A stretch of DNA of 64,000 nucleotides from assembly GCF_019097595.1 (NCBI RefSeq), contig NC_080734.1, positions 8,801,892 to 8,865,891 on the forward strand, in the 5' to 3' direction. The notes below the pieces were generated by a model. That model saw only the letters and a program-made list of their open reading frames with translations, was not told the origin of the DNA and did not search any database. Origin of the DNA: Hemibagrus wyckioides. Lineage: Eukaryota > Chordata > Actinopteri > Siluriformes > Bagridae. Position 1 is the first letter of the stretch. Each line of letters starts with the position of its first letter. This document shows, piece after piece, positions 1 through 11,598 of this stretch. Position numbers and translations under genes: made by a program.

Positions 1-84
1 ATGCTTGCAGCAGCTGCGTCACTCGCTGTAATAGGCTACAGAGAACACAGGCTCACTAAAACAAGATAGCTGTAGATTAGAAAC

Positions 85-637
85 CCATCCGGTCTTAGAC
101 GCAAAGGGCTGAAATGGGTGCAGGTTTTCCTTCCAACCAGGCAGAAGCCACACCTGATAGTCTATTGAAAGCCAAGATCTACTGATTTACATTTATGAGA
201 TTTGGCAGACGCTTTTATCCAGAGTGACTTACAGAAGTGCTTTAAAGTCTCTATCATTGAATACATCAATACTGGTTCACTAGGTCATTGATTAAGAATA
301 TCATCAGTCTAAAAACTCTGCTGGGAGTTAAAATAGCAAGAGGAGCACACAGACAACTTAAAAAAGTGCTAGTCTCCAGGAAGAGGGAGGTCTTTTGATG
401 TGGTTTGAAGACTGCAGGTGATTCAGCAATTAGGACAACAAAAGGGGGTTTATTCCACCACCCAGATCCCAGAAAAGGGAAGAATATTGATTCATACCTT
501 CCTTGTACATTGAGACATGGTTGGAATCAGATTACATAGGAGGTGGAATCAGGTGTAGCTCATTCTTGATTGGAATAAGAACTGACACCCACATCAGCCC
601 TTTGTGAAAAAGACTGGACATCCTGGGCCTTGACCGA
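85..637. mobile_element. Interrupted hAT-type miniature element (two halves)
   Basis: Bases 85-185 resemble the left half, and 539-637 the right half, of the miniature element found complete at 21859-22016. Shared motifs are gtgcaggtttt on the left, and gtgtagct...ggaat plus gactggacatcctg on the right. The middle is occupied by another dispersed repeat (190-335) and unassigned DNA. Both ends are too decayed to show a target duplication. The link between halves is inferred from order and similarity read by eye. Confidence 0.4.
190..335 (+). repeat. Dispersed repeat, 'ttggcagacgcttttatcc' type
   Basis: The motif tttggcagacgcttttatcc and the following segment ending in cagtctaaaaactctg recur at 15181-15335, 16888-16985 and 39030-39133 in this window. 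The family is familiar from fish genomes as a SINE-related tail or interspersed repeat. There is no coding potential. Confidence 0.55.
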
Positions 638-833
638 TTGTTCTAACTGTCCAGTTTCAAGCTACTCCCACTGTAGCCTCTCATTTCAGTTTTGGATTGA
701 ACCCAATGTAAAATTCTGCTAATGTAGCAGTGAGTTACCAGAGCCTTCCTATAAGCTCAAACTAGCTCAAGTCTAGCCATTTTCTTCTGATCTGCTCTCA
801 TTACACACTGAATTATATGTATTTCTTTCCAAA

Positions 834-935
834 GCATTCTGTCTAGAGACTCCCAGGAGATCAGCAGTTACTAAAACACTCAACCCAGCACATCTGGCAC
901 TAACAGTAGTTGGGATCAGTGAGATTTTCCCCCCA
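834..935 (-). pseudogene. Tc1-like transposase scrap (helix-turn-helix region)
   Basis: The minus strand reads SARCAGLSVLVTADLLGVSR, which matches in style the first DNA-binding helix-turn-helix of a fish Tc1-like transposase. A second copy of the same family lies on the plus strand at about 8350-8665 (the segment around GVSISETAELLGFS). The conserved part is about 100 bp, with no terminal repeats and no catalytic domain, so this is an old fragment. The surrounding 72-codon open frame is chance extension. Confidence 0.5.
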
Positions 936-1067
936 TTCTGACATTTGATCTGAACATTACTGTATCCGAAGCTCATAACCTGTATTTGCATAATTAGAAA
1001 CGTGTCACTATCTCATTATTACCTGATAAGATGTTTGCATGAATGTGAACATGTGCAGGCGTTTCTG

Positions 1068-1195
1068 TTCAATTCAATTCAAAAAACTTTATTCATCCCC
1101 AAGGGGCAATTTAAGGCACACAGAGTAGTTTAATAAAAACAATGCAAGTACAAAATAAAATAAAATAAAATAAATAATAAAATAAATAAAACACA
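1068..1195. repeat. Dispersed repeat end, 'ctttattcatccccaagggg' type
   Basis: The stretch opens with a doubled attcaattc, then ctttattcatccccaagggg, and ends in an A-rich AAAAT array at 1152-1190. This looks like the end of a fish retroposon family read toward its A-rich tail. Family assignment is from memory and uncertain. Confidence 0.4.
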
Positions 1196-2411
1196 ATTGT
1201 TGTAACGATGATAAATGGAATAAGTCCATTCCGTGCAAAAAGCTTTTAGTAAACATCTGTGCCTCTAAACTGTGGCTAATAGCTGAAACAAAGAAAAGGA
1301 AGAAGAAAGTAGAAGAAGGTGAAATAGATGGATGCATATATTAATAAATTAAACTTAAAGTGAGAATATTGTTGTTAAAGTGAACGGGGAGTTTATACAT
1401 ATGTTATCATTTTATATCTATTATACTGACAGATCTATAAAGACAAAATAGTGTTGCTATGGCTGATTTTTTTTTTCTGCTTTAAAAGCCTACAATATTT
1501 CACCCAAACAGCACCTTCAGCTGTCATGCTCAGTGAAGAGTTAACAGAAAGGGGATGATGGAAATCATAAGAGAAGACACAGTGCTGTGCATGAAATTAC
1601 TGTGTGTTTAGTGTTCAGGCATCCTGGGGAACAGCAGCTGTAGTTTATGTAGTAAATGTTCCTTTTTTCAGAACACTAAATTGTAGACAACTCTGGGGTA
1701 AACGAAGATATTTAGAAAATCTTGTATAAGATGTGTTTATTGAATATCAGCATGCTAGAACAGGCAATGAGGCTTAAGCATGCATTGACAATAGCAGACA
1801 ATGCAAAAGATTTGCATTAAACTGTAATATACGTCCACAAACCTCAATGATAATTCTTTCATTTCAGTCGATCTGCCTTACAGAAAAGTCATACGATTAT
1901 CCCATATAAATAGCCATACAATCATGTGAATTTTACATTTTCATTTTCACTTTCACACTTTCATTACTTTCTATTTTTCCATGTTTTTTTTTTATATTGA
2001 TTTACTTGATTCACTTGAATGTGCAAATGCAGGGGCTAACATGGCGAAATGTACTTTCTTGTTATTTTTCTTCTCCATGTGATCACTTATTACTCACATA
2101 GTCACATCCAGAAATCTGTGAAAGATTTGAGAATTTGAAAAAATATGGATTTGAAAATAAAATAATGTTTTTTTTCCCCCAGTTACATTGTAATTACGCT
2201 GTTATTATACTGTAATAACAGCTCTATAAACTAAAGAACATATAAAAGCGTCTTTTTTGGTGAAAACCTTTTGCACACTGCATGGGTCTGTATAAATTAT
2301 ATTTATCCTCATGGCATTATACATCTTTTATACTTTACTATAAATTTATTGTCTTTTTTTAAGTCTCATTTTATTCTGGTGTTTTTTAAAAAATATATCT
2401 ATATCTATATA
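1196..2411. other. Unassigned AT-rich DNA
   Basis: No open frame, RNA gene or recognisable repeat is seen. It holds short poly-T runs near 1467, 1987 and 2168. Confidence 0.6.
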
Positions 2412-2670
2412 TACAGTATCTCATAAAAATGAGTACACCCCTCACATTTTTGTAAATATTTTATTATCTTTTCATGTGACAACACTGAAGAAATGCCACT
2501 CTGCTCCAATGTGAAGTAGTGTACAGCCTGTATAACAGTGTAAATTTGCTTTCCCCTCAAAATAACTCAACACACAGCCATTAATGTCTAAACCGTTGGC
2601 AACAAAAGTGACTACACCCCTAAGTGGAAATGTCCAAATTGGGCCCAAAGTGTCAATATTTTATGGTCTT
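2412..2670 (+). mobile_element. Truncated Tc1/mariner-type terminus
   Basis: A TA dinucleotide at 2412-2413 is followed by cagtatctcataaaaatgag and gtacacccctcac, the outer end of a common fish Tc1/mariner-type element. Internal matches to that family continue (caacacacagccattaatg, gtccaaattgggcccaaagt) until about 2666, where similarity stops. No opposite terminus and no transposase is present, so this is a one-ended fragment. Confidence 0.6.
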
Positions 2671-2737
2671 AATTATATTATTGTATTCTATTTCTTTTTA
2701 CCCCCCCCCCCCAATTGTTTATTGTTGCACTGTTGGA

Positions 2738-2816
2738 TGAGTAACTAAGGAAAACCATTTCACTATATTACATCATACGCATGTAATATGTATGTGACAA
2801 ACAAAGAACTTTGAAT
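2738..2816 (+). repeat. SINE/LINE-type 3' tail
   Basis: The segment aaccatttcactatatta...tatgtgacaaacaaagaa parallels the tail of the SINE at 6861-7030 (aatttcactgtac...gtatatgtgacaaataaagg). Only the tail is present. It follows a C10 run at 2701-2712. Confidence 0.45.
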
Positions 2817-2954
2817 CTTAAAGCTCATTTTAAGAAGCAGCAGTTTATCCAAAATGCTTTACCCCTAAAGGATTTCTCTTTTCTCCCCAAAACTACAGAA
2901 AAACTAAAGAATGCAGCTAACAAACAAAGGGAGCTAACACTATATGACAGACTG

Positions 2955-2999
<45 letters not shown>
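2955..2999. repeat. (TA)n microsatellite
   Basis: An uninterrupted TA run. The two overlapping open frames that cross it (IYIYIY translations) are artefacts of the repeat. Confidence 0.95.
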
Positions 3000-3000
<1 letters not shown>

Positions 3001-5487
3001 CATGCACTTGTTAGGTGTTTCAGCTTGTTCATAGTGTCAATTACACAGTAGCACTAGGATGAGAGGGGGACTATCTAACCCAGACCCAGGCACTAATTAG
3101 ATTTACTTGTTTATATCATGTCCACGTCTTAGCTCTAGCAGACACACACATTGCACCATCTTAATGCCATAATTAACGTAATGTAAGTAATTATATTATT
3201 AAAGATATAATAATTAAATATTATATAATATTATAATATTAAATATATTATATTATTATTATTAATAATACTTAATTATTGCACTGCTTATATCCAAAAA
3301 GATATTTTTTTTCTAACATACCGTAATGTACAAGAATGAAAATCGGAAATGATACATAAAGAATACAGCTTCTATTCCCATTGTTTGGCTGCCACAATGA
3401 TTGATGACTAAAAGTACTGAGTAGTAAGCTACTGTCTTTGCACTAGACAGCCAAATGCAGATGAGATTCGATTAGATCATCACTTGCAGCAATGTGTAAT
3501 GTCAGTGATTCTTATTCATGCCAATCTACAAAATAAGCAAGTAAACATGGGAAAAGTAATATTGAATTATTATTTAAATAACAAGGTTAGCAAAAACACT
3601 TATTCGTTCTGATGTAAAGGAAAAAGCATGCCAAACTACTGGTGCTGTCAGCTCTGTTTCAGTTAGTTTAGGTTACAGTGCAAAGTCTGAATGGTTTCAG
3701 TCGCTCTCAGCTGTGGGCTACGAGTCTGTGGGTCTTTCACATGACTGAAAAAATATTTTATTGATGATAAAACAAATCCTTCTTTGTAATTCAGACCCGA
3801 ATTGTGAAATTCGAATGTTTTAATGTGGTCAAATGCAAACCAGTCACGATGGAATCATAACAATACACAATACCGTGCCGAAATTTGTCTTAAGCTTTCT
3901 ATGTTTTATTAGATTACTTCAGAAAAGCTTGCTGAATTGACTTAATTTAAATGTCCATGTGACTGAATTGAGTAACCATTGTAACTCCTCTATTAAATTC
4001 ACACCTGAGCTGAAAACCAACCTCACAATGTGGATGTTTTGCAATAGACACATTACCACTGTGCTTTTATACCACACATATTTTAAAAACCTAATGCTAC
4101 AGTGGATAAAATGACCACAGGAAGAGTGAGTTTCTCGTGCAGTGTATTTTCTACAAAATTGGATATGGGCATATGATCACGCTTCATTCACAACATGGCA
4201 TCCAAACAGGTGAAGAGGCTCTATTTTCTCTGAAATAGAGAAAAGACACTGGCTCTTATTTATTCATTTTTTTTTTCTTATTTCAAATGATTACATTGCA
4301 TTAATAATCGATTTATTTATTCGCATAGCCGTTTGCACACACTGGCACCACGTCTCTTGTCTCGTGTCCTATCTTCGTGTAATCGTTTGTGTTTGCTGCA
4401 CCATCAGATCCTGCTGCACTGTGAGAATTATGTACCATATGCTTTATTGCATACTGGCACTAAACCAAAATCAATTACTGTGAACCTATAGGCGAAAAAA
4501 AAAAAAAAGTGTTTCAGATTCCAGCCACAATTAGAAAATACAATAAATCAATAAATCACAAAGGACAGAGAAGCATCCGGAAATGTTTAAAATCTGGGGG
4601 AGGATCACTGATAGATGAACTGTGAGATCGAATACAGCAGGAAGCAGCAGTCATACATCTTTTTTTCCCCCAGTACAAGCTGGAATAGAATATTTTGGAC
4701 ATGCTTATCTGGACAGGACTAAAATTAGAAAAGAAAGAAACAAAAAACATACAAGCTATATGTCATGGTTGTGTATATGTCATCGTTTCAGGATTTGTCA
4801 AAGCTGTCCTCTGGGACGTGAGGACAGTATTAGATATTCTGAGATGATCCAGTTACCTAGAATAACACCGAATCCTGTAGAGACTAACAACCAATGAATG
4901 TATGTGTGAAAGCAGAATAGTGTGACTTTTCCATTCCATTCGACACACATTTCTAAGGTGCATCGTTAGCAGGTTATTGTACTATACTGTATTATTTGGA
5001 ACAATATTAGTACTATACATGAATAGCTGACAAATGCACACAGATAAAGTTGTGAGTAATGTATGCAGCCTAAAGCTTGCCTTTAGCCACAGTTGCTGAC
5101 CAGTAAACAAAATCTAGTGCTTTCATCATCACCGATTCCTCTCCTGTCATCTAGCAACCTGCTGCCGCTGTAAACATTTCAGGCAAACGAGTGCAGAATC
5201 TCTGTGCTAAAGAAGTGAAAGCTGCATTAAGCTCCCTACTGGGAAGTGAAAGTTAAAGTGCTGTGATTCACTAAGCTCATTATGATTTAAAAAAAAAAAA
5301 AAAGTGAAACCCACTTACACCCACAGAAAACCTGCACATTATAAAAAAACAAAATGTGAGAGATGATTTTAATTCACATCTCCCACTCATGATTGATTGA
5401 TTCTTTAATGCAAGCCCTTAATTCTTTCAGTTTCTTTCTTTCTGTGTCTTTCTCTGTCACTATTTGTGTCTTTCAGTTCATCACGTG
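3000..5487. other. Unassigned AT-rich DNA
   Basis: No gene is supported. The stretch 3186-3275 is almost pure A/T with many short palindromes. Poly-A runs lie at about 4496-4508 and 5289-5302. Small open frames at 4556-4897 overlap on both strands and look random. Confidence 0.55.
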
Positions 5488-6774
5488 TTACCTTAACTTG
5501 CTTTTATACCACGGCATTTGGAATGCTTGATTCTGATTGGTCAGAAGGTATTGAGCAATAGACAGGTTCCAGTGGCAGGAATGCTGTATATGTAATGTTT
5601 TACAAAGCAACTGAAATCCTATTAATATTAATAAATAAACAATAACATCTGATGTGTGCAATGTCTTTAACTCTATTGTTACACTATTCATAATATACAT
5701 TAGCACTGCATCATCATAATGATACATCAGGTTACCTTCCAGCGGGGTTTTAGACTCATGGTGCAAGCAAGTCTGCATTGAGAGTCACTCACTGCAAAGC
5801 ACTTTTGCACATCACTCTTGATGGGTGTCTGCCAAATGACGGAAAAATAAAAGTATTGACTTTTCATATCACATATGAAATATATGTATATGTTTTTCAT
5901 ATCACTATGCATATCACATATCACATGTGCAAAACTAATGTTTCATATATATGTAAAATAAATCTCCATGGAATATTAGATGGTCCACAACGCCAGAAAT
6001 ATTTCATGACATTCACATAGAGTATTGGCAAAGAGTTTTCTGATTAACATATAAATAACATCACTCTTTTATCATGTATACAAGATTCAGTTCCTATAAA
6101 TTAATCCGGATGCTATAAGGGTACAGTTTATGATCTATAGCCTGAAACGGAGAGAGAGAGAGAGAGATCAAGAGTACAGGATAGAGCGAGAGAGAGAGAC
6201 AAAGCGAGATCACCTCCATATTTTTACCCTCGGGTGAATCTAATGATAGATTTACACAGCTCCTGAATGCTGACCTGGCATTCTCAGCAGAGTTTCAGGA
6301 GATGCCTACAGAGCTCCTGTAGCCCACGAATAACTTTATAGAAAACCCCTTGTTGTCCCACCTGCCTTGTAGCAATGTTTTTGATGATTGTGTGAATGTT
6401 TGATAAGATTTACAGGGCAAGCACTTACTGAAGCAGCAAAGAAAAACTGAACGTGTGTTTTTCCTCCTGAGAATCAGGTTTGGTTTTCCTCCAAACAGAA
6501 GCAACTGTTTGTTTTATTTTCCAGAACAAGACTTTCCTTACTTTTCTTTAGTAAGAAAGACAAACAGACAGACAGACAGATAGCTAGCTAGCTAGCTAGA
6601 TGATAAATGGATGAGATCACAGTGAGCATTCTATGTAAAAATATGTTGACCTCCTGTTTTATCACCCTGAGAATAAAGCTACTCAATAATCATCATAATG
6701 TATATAGTAAACGCATAGGGTTGCCTGCTAGTTACTTAAAAATACAAGCAGCCTTCCTGGTAGTGATTTTACCC
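5488..6774. other. Unassigned DNA with simple and short palindromic repeats
   Basis: Bases 5500-5640 begin with ataccacggcatttggaatg and resemble an interspersed fish repeat of uncertain class. Bases 5859-5935 carry three imperfect copies of tttcatatcaca(ta). GA-rich runs lie at 6150-6205 and a GACA then TAGC array at 6562-6601. No gene is seen. Confidence 0.45.
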
Positions 6775-7110
6775 AGAATACCTTATATAATGTTATCCAG
6801 AACACCTTACCTGAATACCTTACTGTATATAATGTTATCCAGAACACCTTACCTACCTTTGGGGCGATGGTAGCTCAAGTGGTTTAGGCTCTGGGTTGTT
6901 GATTGGAAGTTTGGGGCTCAAGCCCCAGCACTACCATGGCTGACCCTGTGCTCTGACCCCAACCCTCCAAGAATGGGATATGCAAAGAAATAATTTCACT
7001 GTACAGTAATGTATATGTGACAAATAAAGGGTACTTAACCTAAAACCTTAGCTAATTTTACCCTGAATACCTTTTTATTTGATTTTACCCAGAGTACCTT
7101 ACCTGAAAAT
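6775..7110. repeat. Short tandem repeat interrupted by a SINE
   Basis: Units built on (a)cccagaataccttac and tataatgttatccagaacac recur at 6769-6858. The same theme (accctgaatacc, acccagagtaccttacctg) resumes at 7060-7104 on the other side of the SINE at 6861-7030. Unit length is irregular, about 20-40 bp. The small open frame here is a repeat translation. Confidence 0.55.
6861..7030 (+). mobile_element. tRNA-derived SINE
   Basis: The head has pol III promoter-like boxes: tagctcaagtgg (A box, 6871-6882) and ggggctcaagcccc (B box, about 6914-6927), in the spacing of a tRNA-derived head. The body includes gctgaccctgtgctctgacc, and the tail is gtatatgtgacaaataaagg. Related copies lie at 20561-20731 (minus), 25525-25710, 48655-48775 and 61022-61178. 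Mobilisation would depend on a LINE reverse transcriptase supplied elsewhere. Current transcription cannot be judged. Confidence 0.7.
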
Positions 7111-8349
7111 GCATATGATCCAAGATCCAAGTCCACTATGAAGAACTTGCAAATCAAATATCAATTTCAAAAATCAACATCATATTATTTAGCAGGAGGA
7201 AAGTAACATGGTCCTCTCCTTCATTCTGTAACATCTATGTATTCTTCATTTTCCATATATTACCCCCACGCTAGTATATGGAAGCATGGGGTTAATATAT
7301 GGAAGATGAAGAATACACAGTACAATAAACTAGAAAACACTCCTGTTGTTTTCTTATTTTATTGTACTGGTACCTAAAGTGGTTGCCAATTTTCAACATA
7401 TCCCATTTCACAAGTTGTGTTGCAGTCAAAGTATGGTTACAAACACAATGAAGCTCAGGTTGAAGTCAATGCTAGGCGTAATTATGATGTAATTTATTAA
7501 TAATATTTGTGGGCAGTCTTGTCTTTAAATTACTCAGAAGTCAAGAAAATGGTCAAAACCAGGGATCCAGAATATATGATGCACAAAAACATTGGCAAGA
7601 CCACAATGCATGAATTCTATTGTGTCTTTATCCTGTATACTAGAAAGTCAAGAAATGATTGCTGGTATTGCGTTGATGTTAAAACATGCGTTTATATATT
7701 CATGATAAAAGATTGAAGCAATAGTTGGCTAAATTATTAGCTGTAATTATTAGCTAGCTTGGGTTTGGTGTATATGTTTTCCAGTGTTTCTATATATTTT
7801 CTTTAACATTTTTAACAACTACAACAATTCTCAATAATATTTGGTCATGTCTTAGTTATTAGCTACTGTTTCCGTGGGTTTACCATTCAGCGGTTACTAC
7901 ACGTCCATCCCTGCATGACAATACTGAATGATGACAGTGTCTGATCTGATGTGTGACGTCAGTAGTACAATATTTCACCGAAACTGCATACAGGTAGGAC
8001 TAGAGATTAAATCATTGTCTCATTGGTGCCATTAGATGGGGCTTATATGTGTTTTCTTGGCAGCTGAATGCTATGCAGTAAAGTGTAAGTGTAAGGTACA
8101 TATTACTGAGATTGCTATTTTAATATTTAAAATTTAGGCACATCATTTATAAGGCACTCTGTGGATCCACTGATCTGCTGGTGTGTACATTTTGTGGGTA
8201 CACCTCTAGTCTCAGCCTTAGATACATCGCCTACAGACCATCTGGTATATATTATACCCAGAAGTATCAAGATCATACCACATATCCAAAATGTTTACAT
8301 AATACTGTTGGACAGGAAAAATACTTTTTGTAAACTTTGAGACAACCTT
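7031..8349. other. Unassigned DNA around a long hairpin
   Basis: Apart from the end of the tandem repeat and the inverted repeat at 7238-7318, no gene or known repeat was recognised. Small open frames such as 7507-7716 have no recognisable domain. Confidence 0.5.
7238..7318. repeat. Near-perfect inverted repeat (hairpin)
   Basis: The left arm at 7238-7269 (tgtattcttcattttccata and on) pairs with the right arm at 7287-7318 (reading back tgtattcttcatcttccata and on), with only a few mismatches over 32 bp. The loop is 17 bp. It could be a very short miniature transposon or a folded-back duplication. No TA or 8-bp target duplication was clear. Confidence 0.75.
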
Positions 8350-8665
8350 GAACATTTCTGAACATATACAGAGGCACAATGAATAAAGGTCAAAAGCTTC
8401 GGGTAATGTTCTCATCAAACATCCAAATCGAGGTGTGAACTCCGTGACTTTGACCATAGTTAATGCCAGAGAGGTTGGTGTGAGCATTTCAGAGACTGCT
8501 GAGCTCTTGGGATTTTCACACACACAAAGGTTTGAAAAACAACAACAACAAAACTGCAGGTGAATAAACCTTGTTGATGAGAGAGGTCAGCTGACAGCAA
8601 GCCTACAATAATTCAAATAAATACTCTTTATAACCGTGCTGAGCAGAAACACATTTCAGATGGCA
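8350..8665 (+). pseudogene. Tc1-like transposase N-terminal remnant
   Basis: The plus strand encodes, in pieces, the DNA-binding region of a Tc1-like transposase: VTLTIVNAREVGVSISETAELLGFSHT around 8445-8525, then after a shift LVDERGQ around 8570-8590 and a decayed tail to about 8665. Helix-turn-helix spacing is recognisable, but in-frame stops and indels break it, and no DDE domain follows. A fragment of the same family sits inverted at 834-935. It abuts the SINE-like repeat at 8663, so that repeat may have truncated it. The minus-strand 101-codon frame here is a shadow. Confidence 0.55.
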
Positions 8666-8985
8666 CAACAGTGGCTTAATGGTGTGCAGGTTTGCCTCAC
8701 ATCTCCAGGGTTGGGAGTCCTATTCCCACATCCACTAAGTGTGTGGAGTTTGCCTATTCTCCCTGTGCCTCAGGGGTTTCCTCTGGGTTGTCTGGTTTCC
8801 TCCCCTAGACATGCATTGTAGGCTAATGAGCATCTCTGAATTGTCTGTAATGTGTGAATGGATGTCTTTGTGCTCTGTGATAGACTGGCATCCTGTTCAG
8901 GGTGTACCCTGCCTTGTGCCCTGAATCTCTTGGTATCCCCTGGCCCAATAGTATATTCAGTGTAGAGAAAGGATGGATGGATTTA
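8663..8985 (+). mobile_element. SINE-like repeat with ATGG tail (family R)
   Basis: The repeat starts at acagtggcttaatgg. It passes through catctccagggttggg, ggtttcctctgggttg and gtgtgaatggatg, and ends in ggatggatggatt. The same order of blocks recurs at 16604-16886, 25766-26100 and, inverted, at 20140-20455. The ATGG-rich 3' end resembles tails used by L2/CR1-type LINEs. Overlapping open frames (8636-8924) are translations of the repeat. Confidence 0.65.
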
Positions 8986-9104
8986 TTGTCCCTTTCTAAA
9001 AGGAGGCTTTTTTCAATTTCTGGAAGCTGTCTTGGGTGTCAATACTTTATATCAAACAGAAAGATTTCCTGCACTGAGAATCACACAGTTATATTATATT
9101 ATTA

Positions 9105-9136
9105 TATACAGTATATAGTATATTATTATATACACT

Positions 9137-9211
<75 letters not shown>

Positions 9212-9228
9212 TATATATATATATATAA
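9105..9228. repeat. (TA)n microsatellite
   Basis: A nearly continuous AT/TA run of about 90 bp from 9139, with one ATAG interruption near 9209. It is preceded by degenerate ATTATATAC units from 9105. Open frames through it are artefacts. Confidence 0.9.
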
Positions 9229-9265
9229 GTAGACTGATAAAATTTTCCTGGTAAGACTTTTGTGA

Positions 9266-9350
9266 TGCAGGATATTTAGATCCCCAATGACTGAGCCAGG
9301 CGTAAGAGTAGGAAGGCAAAACTCCCTGAGACAACATGAGGGAGAAATCT
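9266..9350 (+). repeat. Dispersed repeat fragment ('aaaactccctgagacaacat')
   Basis: The motif gcaaaactccctgagacaac belongs to a long interspersed fish repeat. A head-end fragment of what appears to be the same family (atttatttatatagcgcttt) occurs at 47790. The assignment is from memory. Confidence 0.35.
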
Positions 9351-9897
9351 AAGTGCTAACTGTACTGAAAGGATGTTAAATGTGTGATGGTGAATAAGAA
9401 CCCTGCGATGAGCACAGGACAGTCTTCATGATTACACTTGACGTTCTTATTGGGTGTGTCCCAAGCTCAGAGCAGAAGTAAAGTGTCAGGATAAATGAGG
9501 TAGGTCTGGATGGCAAGAGGAGCCAGAGCAGTAGAACTGTGCCAGGATGTGGCACTGACATCACATCAGGCAGCAGGAGTGCACAAACATTAAGTATGCT
9601 CTTATCAGCAAAAGTTTAGTGCTGAATAGTACTAGACTTTCTATCCATCTTGCTTACTGGACTAGACTGCTTCTTTCAGTCATCTGTCTATGCATAAGGC
9701 ATCCACACTGCAGCAGGAGAGTAGGTGAGATGCAACTTTTCTGAAGGAAAGAGCTCTTAACAAACAAGGAAGTAGGGCTCATGAGGAAAAAGTTTGAATA
9801 TGACTGCCATAAACGGTCCACTGTAGAACTATCATTGTCAGGATATTATGTAGTTGATTGACAGCACAGCAGTGAAGCTGACATAATCATGACATGG

Positions 9898-9935
<38 letters not shown>

Positions 9936-10518
9936 AAGAACCAGTAACTAAATGCCTGCAAAGTGCACTTAGTCTATCTAATAAACCAGCAACCCAATTC
10001 ACATGAACTGCTAATAAGCCCTGGGTGACAATAACAATTAAAGAGCTGCAAGGCAAAGAAAGCAGCAAGTTTATATTAATGCACACACCAAGGCATACTA
10101 ATTAAGGAAACAGATGCAAAATGACTAGATGCAAATGATACAACACATTCAGTGGGTGTATGTAAGAGGAAACATCCACGAAATTGGTAGGATTTTGTTA
10201 AAAAAAAAATGCACAGGGAATTCAGCAGAAGGAATTGGGTTATGTAAATTTACAAAAGGATTACAGAAGGATAACAGGCTGAGGTGATAAGGCAATACAT
10301 CACTTTTTTTTTTTTTTGCAGTAGCCTTATGTGATAGTTCTTCTCTTGCTGCTTGTTCATTCAGTAGAGTGACATTTACACAAGAAATGCATTGTAAAAT
10401 TTCTCACACATAAAGAATTAAAGCAAAGTTTACATGGCAACATGGATTACTTTCATGAAAAAGTAAGTACATTTAACAAGCACAAGGTTTTTAAAGTGGT
10501 TCTAAAGTGGTTTTAAAA
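9351..10518. other. Unassigned DNA with a (TG)n tract
   Basis: A TG microsatellite runs from 9899 to 9932, with poly-A at about 10199 and poly-T at 10304-10317. No gene was recognised. Confidence 0.55.
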
Positions 10519-11028
10519 TACTACCAGTGAAAGTTTTTTTGTTTAGGGATTTATTTTCTACATTCTTGAACAATGCTGGAGATTTCAAAACTATGAAATA
10601 ACACACATGGACTTCAGTAATCCATATGTAATGACAACAAAAAACAGTCAGTTGTTATTTTAAGACACGAAGGTCAGGTGTTCTGGAATAGTTCTTGCAA
10701 GAACAGTATTGTCAAGTGCATTCGCAAAACCCATCAAGCACCATGATGAAACTGGCTCACATGAAGACCATCCCAGTAAAGCAAGACCAAACCTTACCTC
10801 TGCTGCAGAGGAGAAGTTCATTTAGAGTTACCAGCCTCAGAAATCACCAATTAACAGCACCTCAGATTACAGAGCATCAGTAGCAGACATATCTCAATAT
10901 CAACTGTTCAAATGAGATTATTGTGTATTTCGGCCGCCTTCAGCATTGTTTTACAATGTAGAAAGAAATAAACATCAGGAAAGACCATGGAATTAGAAGA
11001 TGTGTCCAAACTTTTGACTGGTAGTGTA
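10519..11028 (+). mobile_element. Internally deleted Tc1-like element
   Basis: The right terminus gtgtccaaacttttgactgg plus tagtg ends at 11026, followed by TA. Its inverse partner, a degenerate actaccagtgaaagttt, begins at 10520 after a TA. Both terminal repeats are therefore present in a copy of only about 510 bp, versus roughly 1.2-1.6 kb for a full element. Inside, the plus strand retains decayed transposase N-terminal coding: KPIKHHDETGSHED near 10728-10770, LTSAAEEKFI near 10795-10823, then a stop and frameshift. The catalytic half is missing. The 62-codon frame at 10695-10883 runs mostly in the wrong frame. Confidence 0.65.
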
Positions 11029-11598
11029 TATATATATATATGTTATATATGTTCTAGTTTTTGAAATTATTACTGGGAAATTTTTGCCTGTGTTGGCATT
11101 TAAATGAATCATCATTCATTTCTGTCATTTTATCTGTTTTACATCTTCCATAATTTATCATTACTAACTACTTAGTACTAGAATAGCCACTAATACCTTT
11201 GGGACTCCAGTGGGAAAATGCACTTACTAATCATCACCCTTCATAAAGACTGACCTAGTAGAACCCAAAACTTAACTGACTCACACACCCACATATTCAA
11301 AAACATACAACTGACCGAGACACACAATGAGGGTGAACCAAGAAAACTTTACTGCAAAACTTATTTCATAATACAATAGCTTCTAGGTCTTAAAACCGGC
11401 ACAAAAGAAAAAAATACTGAAAACAACTCATCCATTACACTCAGAATTACATTAGTTATAGTTCTCAAATGTTTATGCAAATCAAGTTTAAAAAAAAAAC
11501 CAGGCAGTATGCAAAAATAAACATTAATTGTTTTTCTAGTTTTGTGAGAACTAGCAGGATATTTACATGAACGCATTTAAGTGCAGAACTGAAAGCAA
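11029..11598. other. Unassigned AT-rich DNA
   Basis: This follows a short TATATA run at 11027-11044. No feature was recognised. Confidence 0.55.

Noticed and set aside
6861..6930. Possible functional tRNA gene
   Set aside because: A and B boxes are present, but the acceptor stem and cloverleaf do not close and the sequence continues into a SINE body.
8218..8523. 101-codon minus-strand frame
   Set aside because: The plus strand of its upper part carries a recognisable Tc1 helix-turn-helix, so the minus frame is a shadow.
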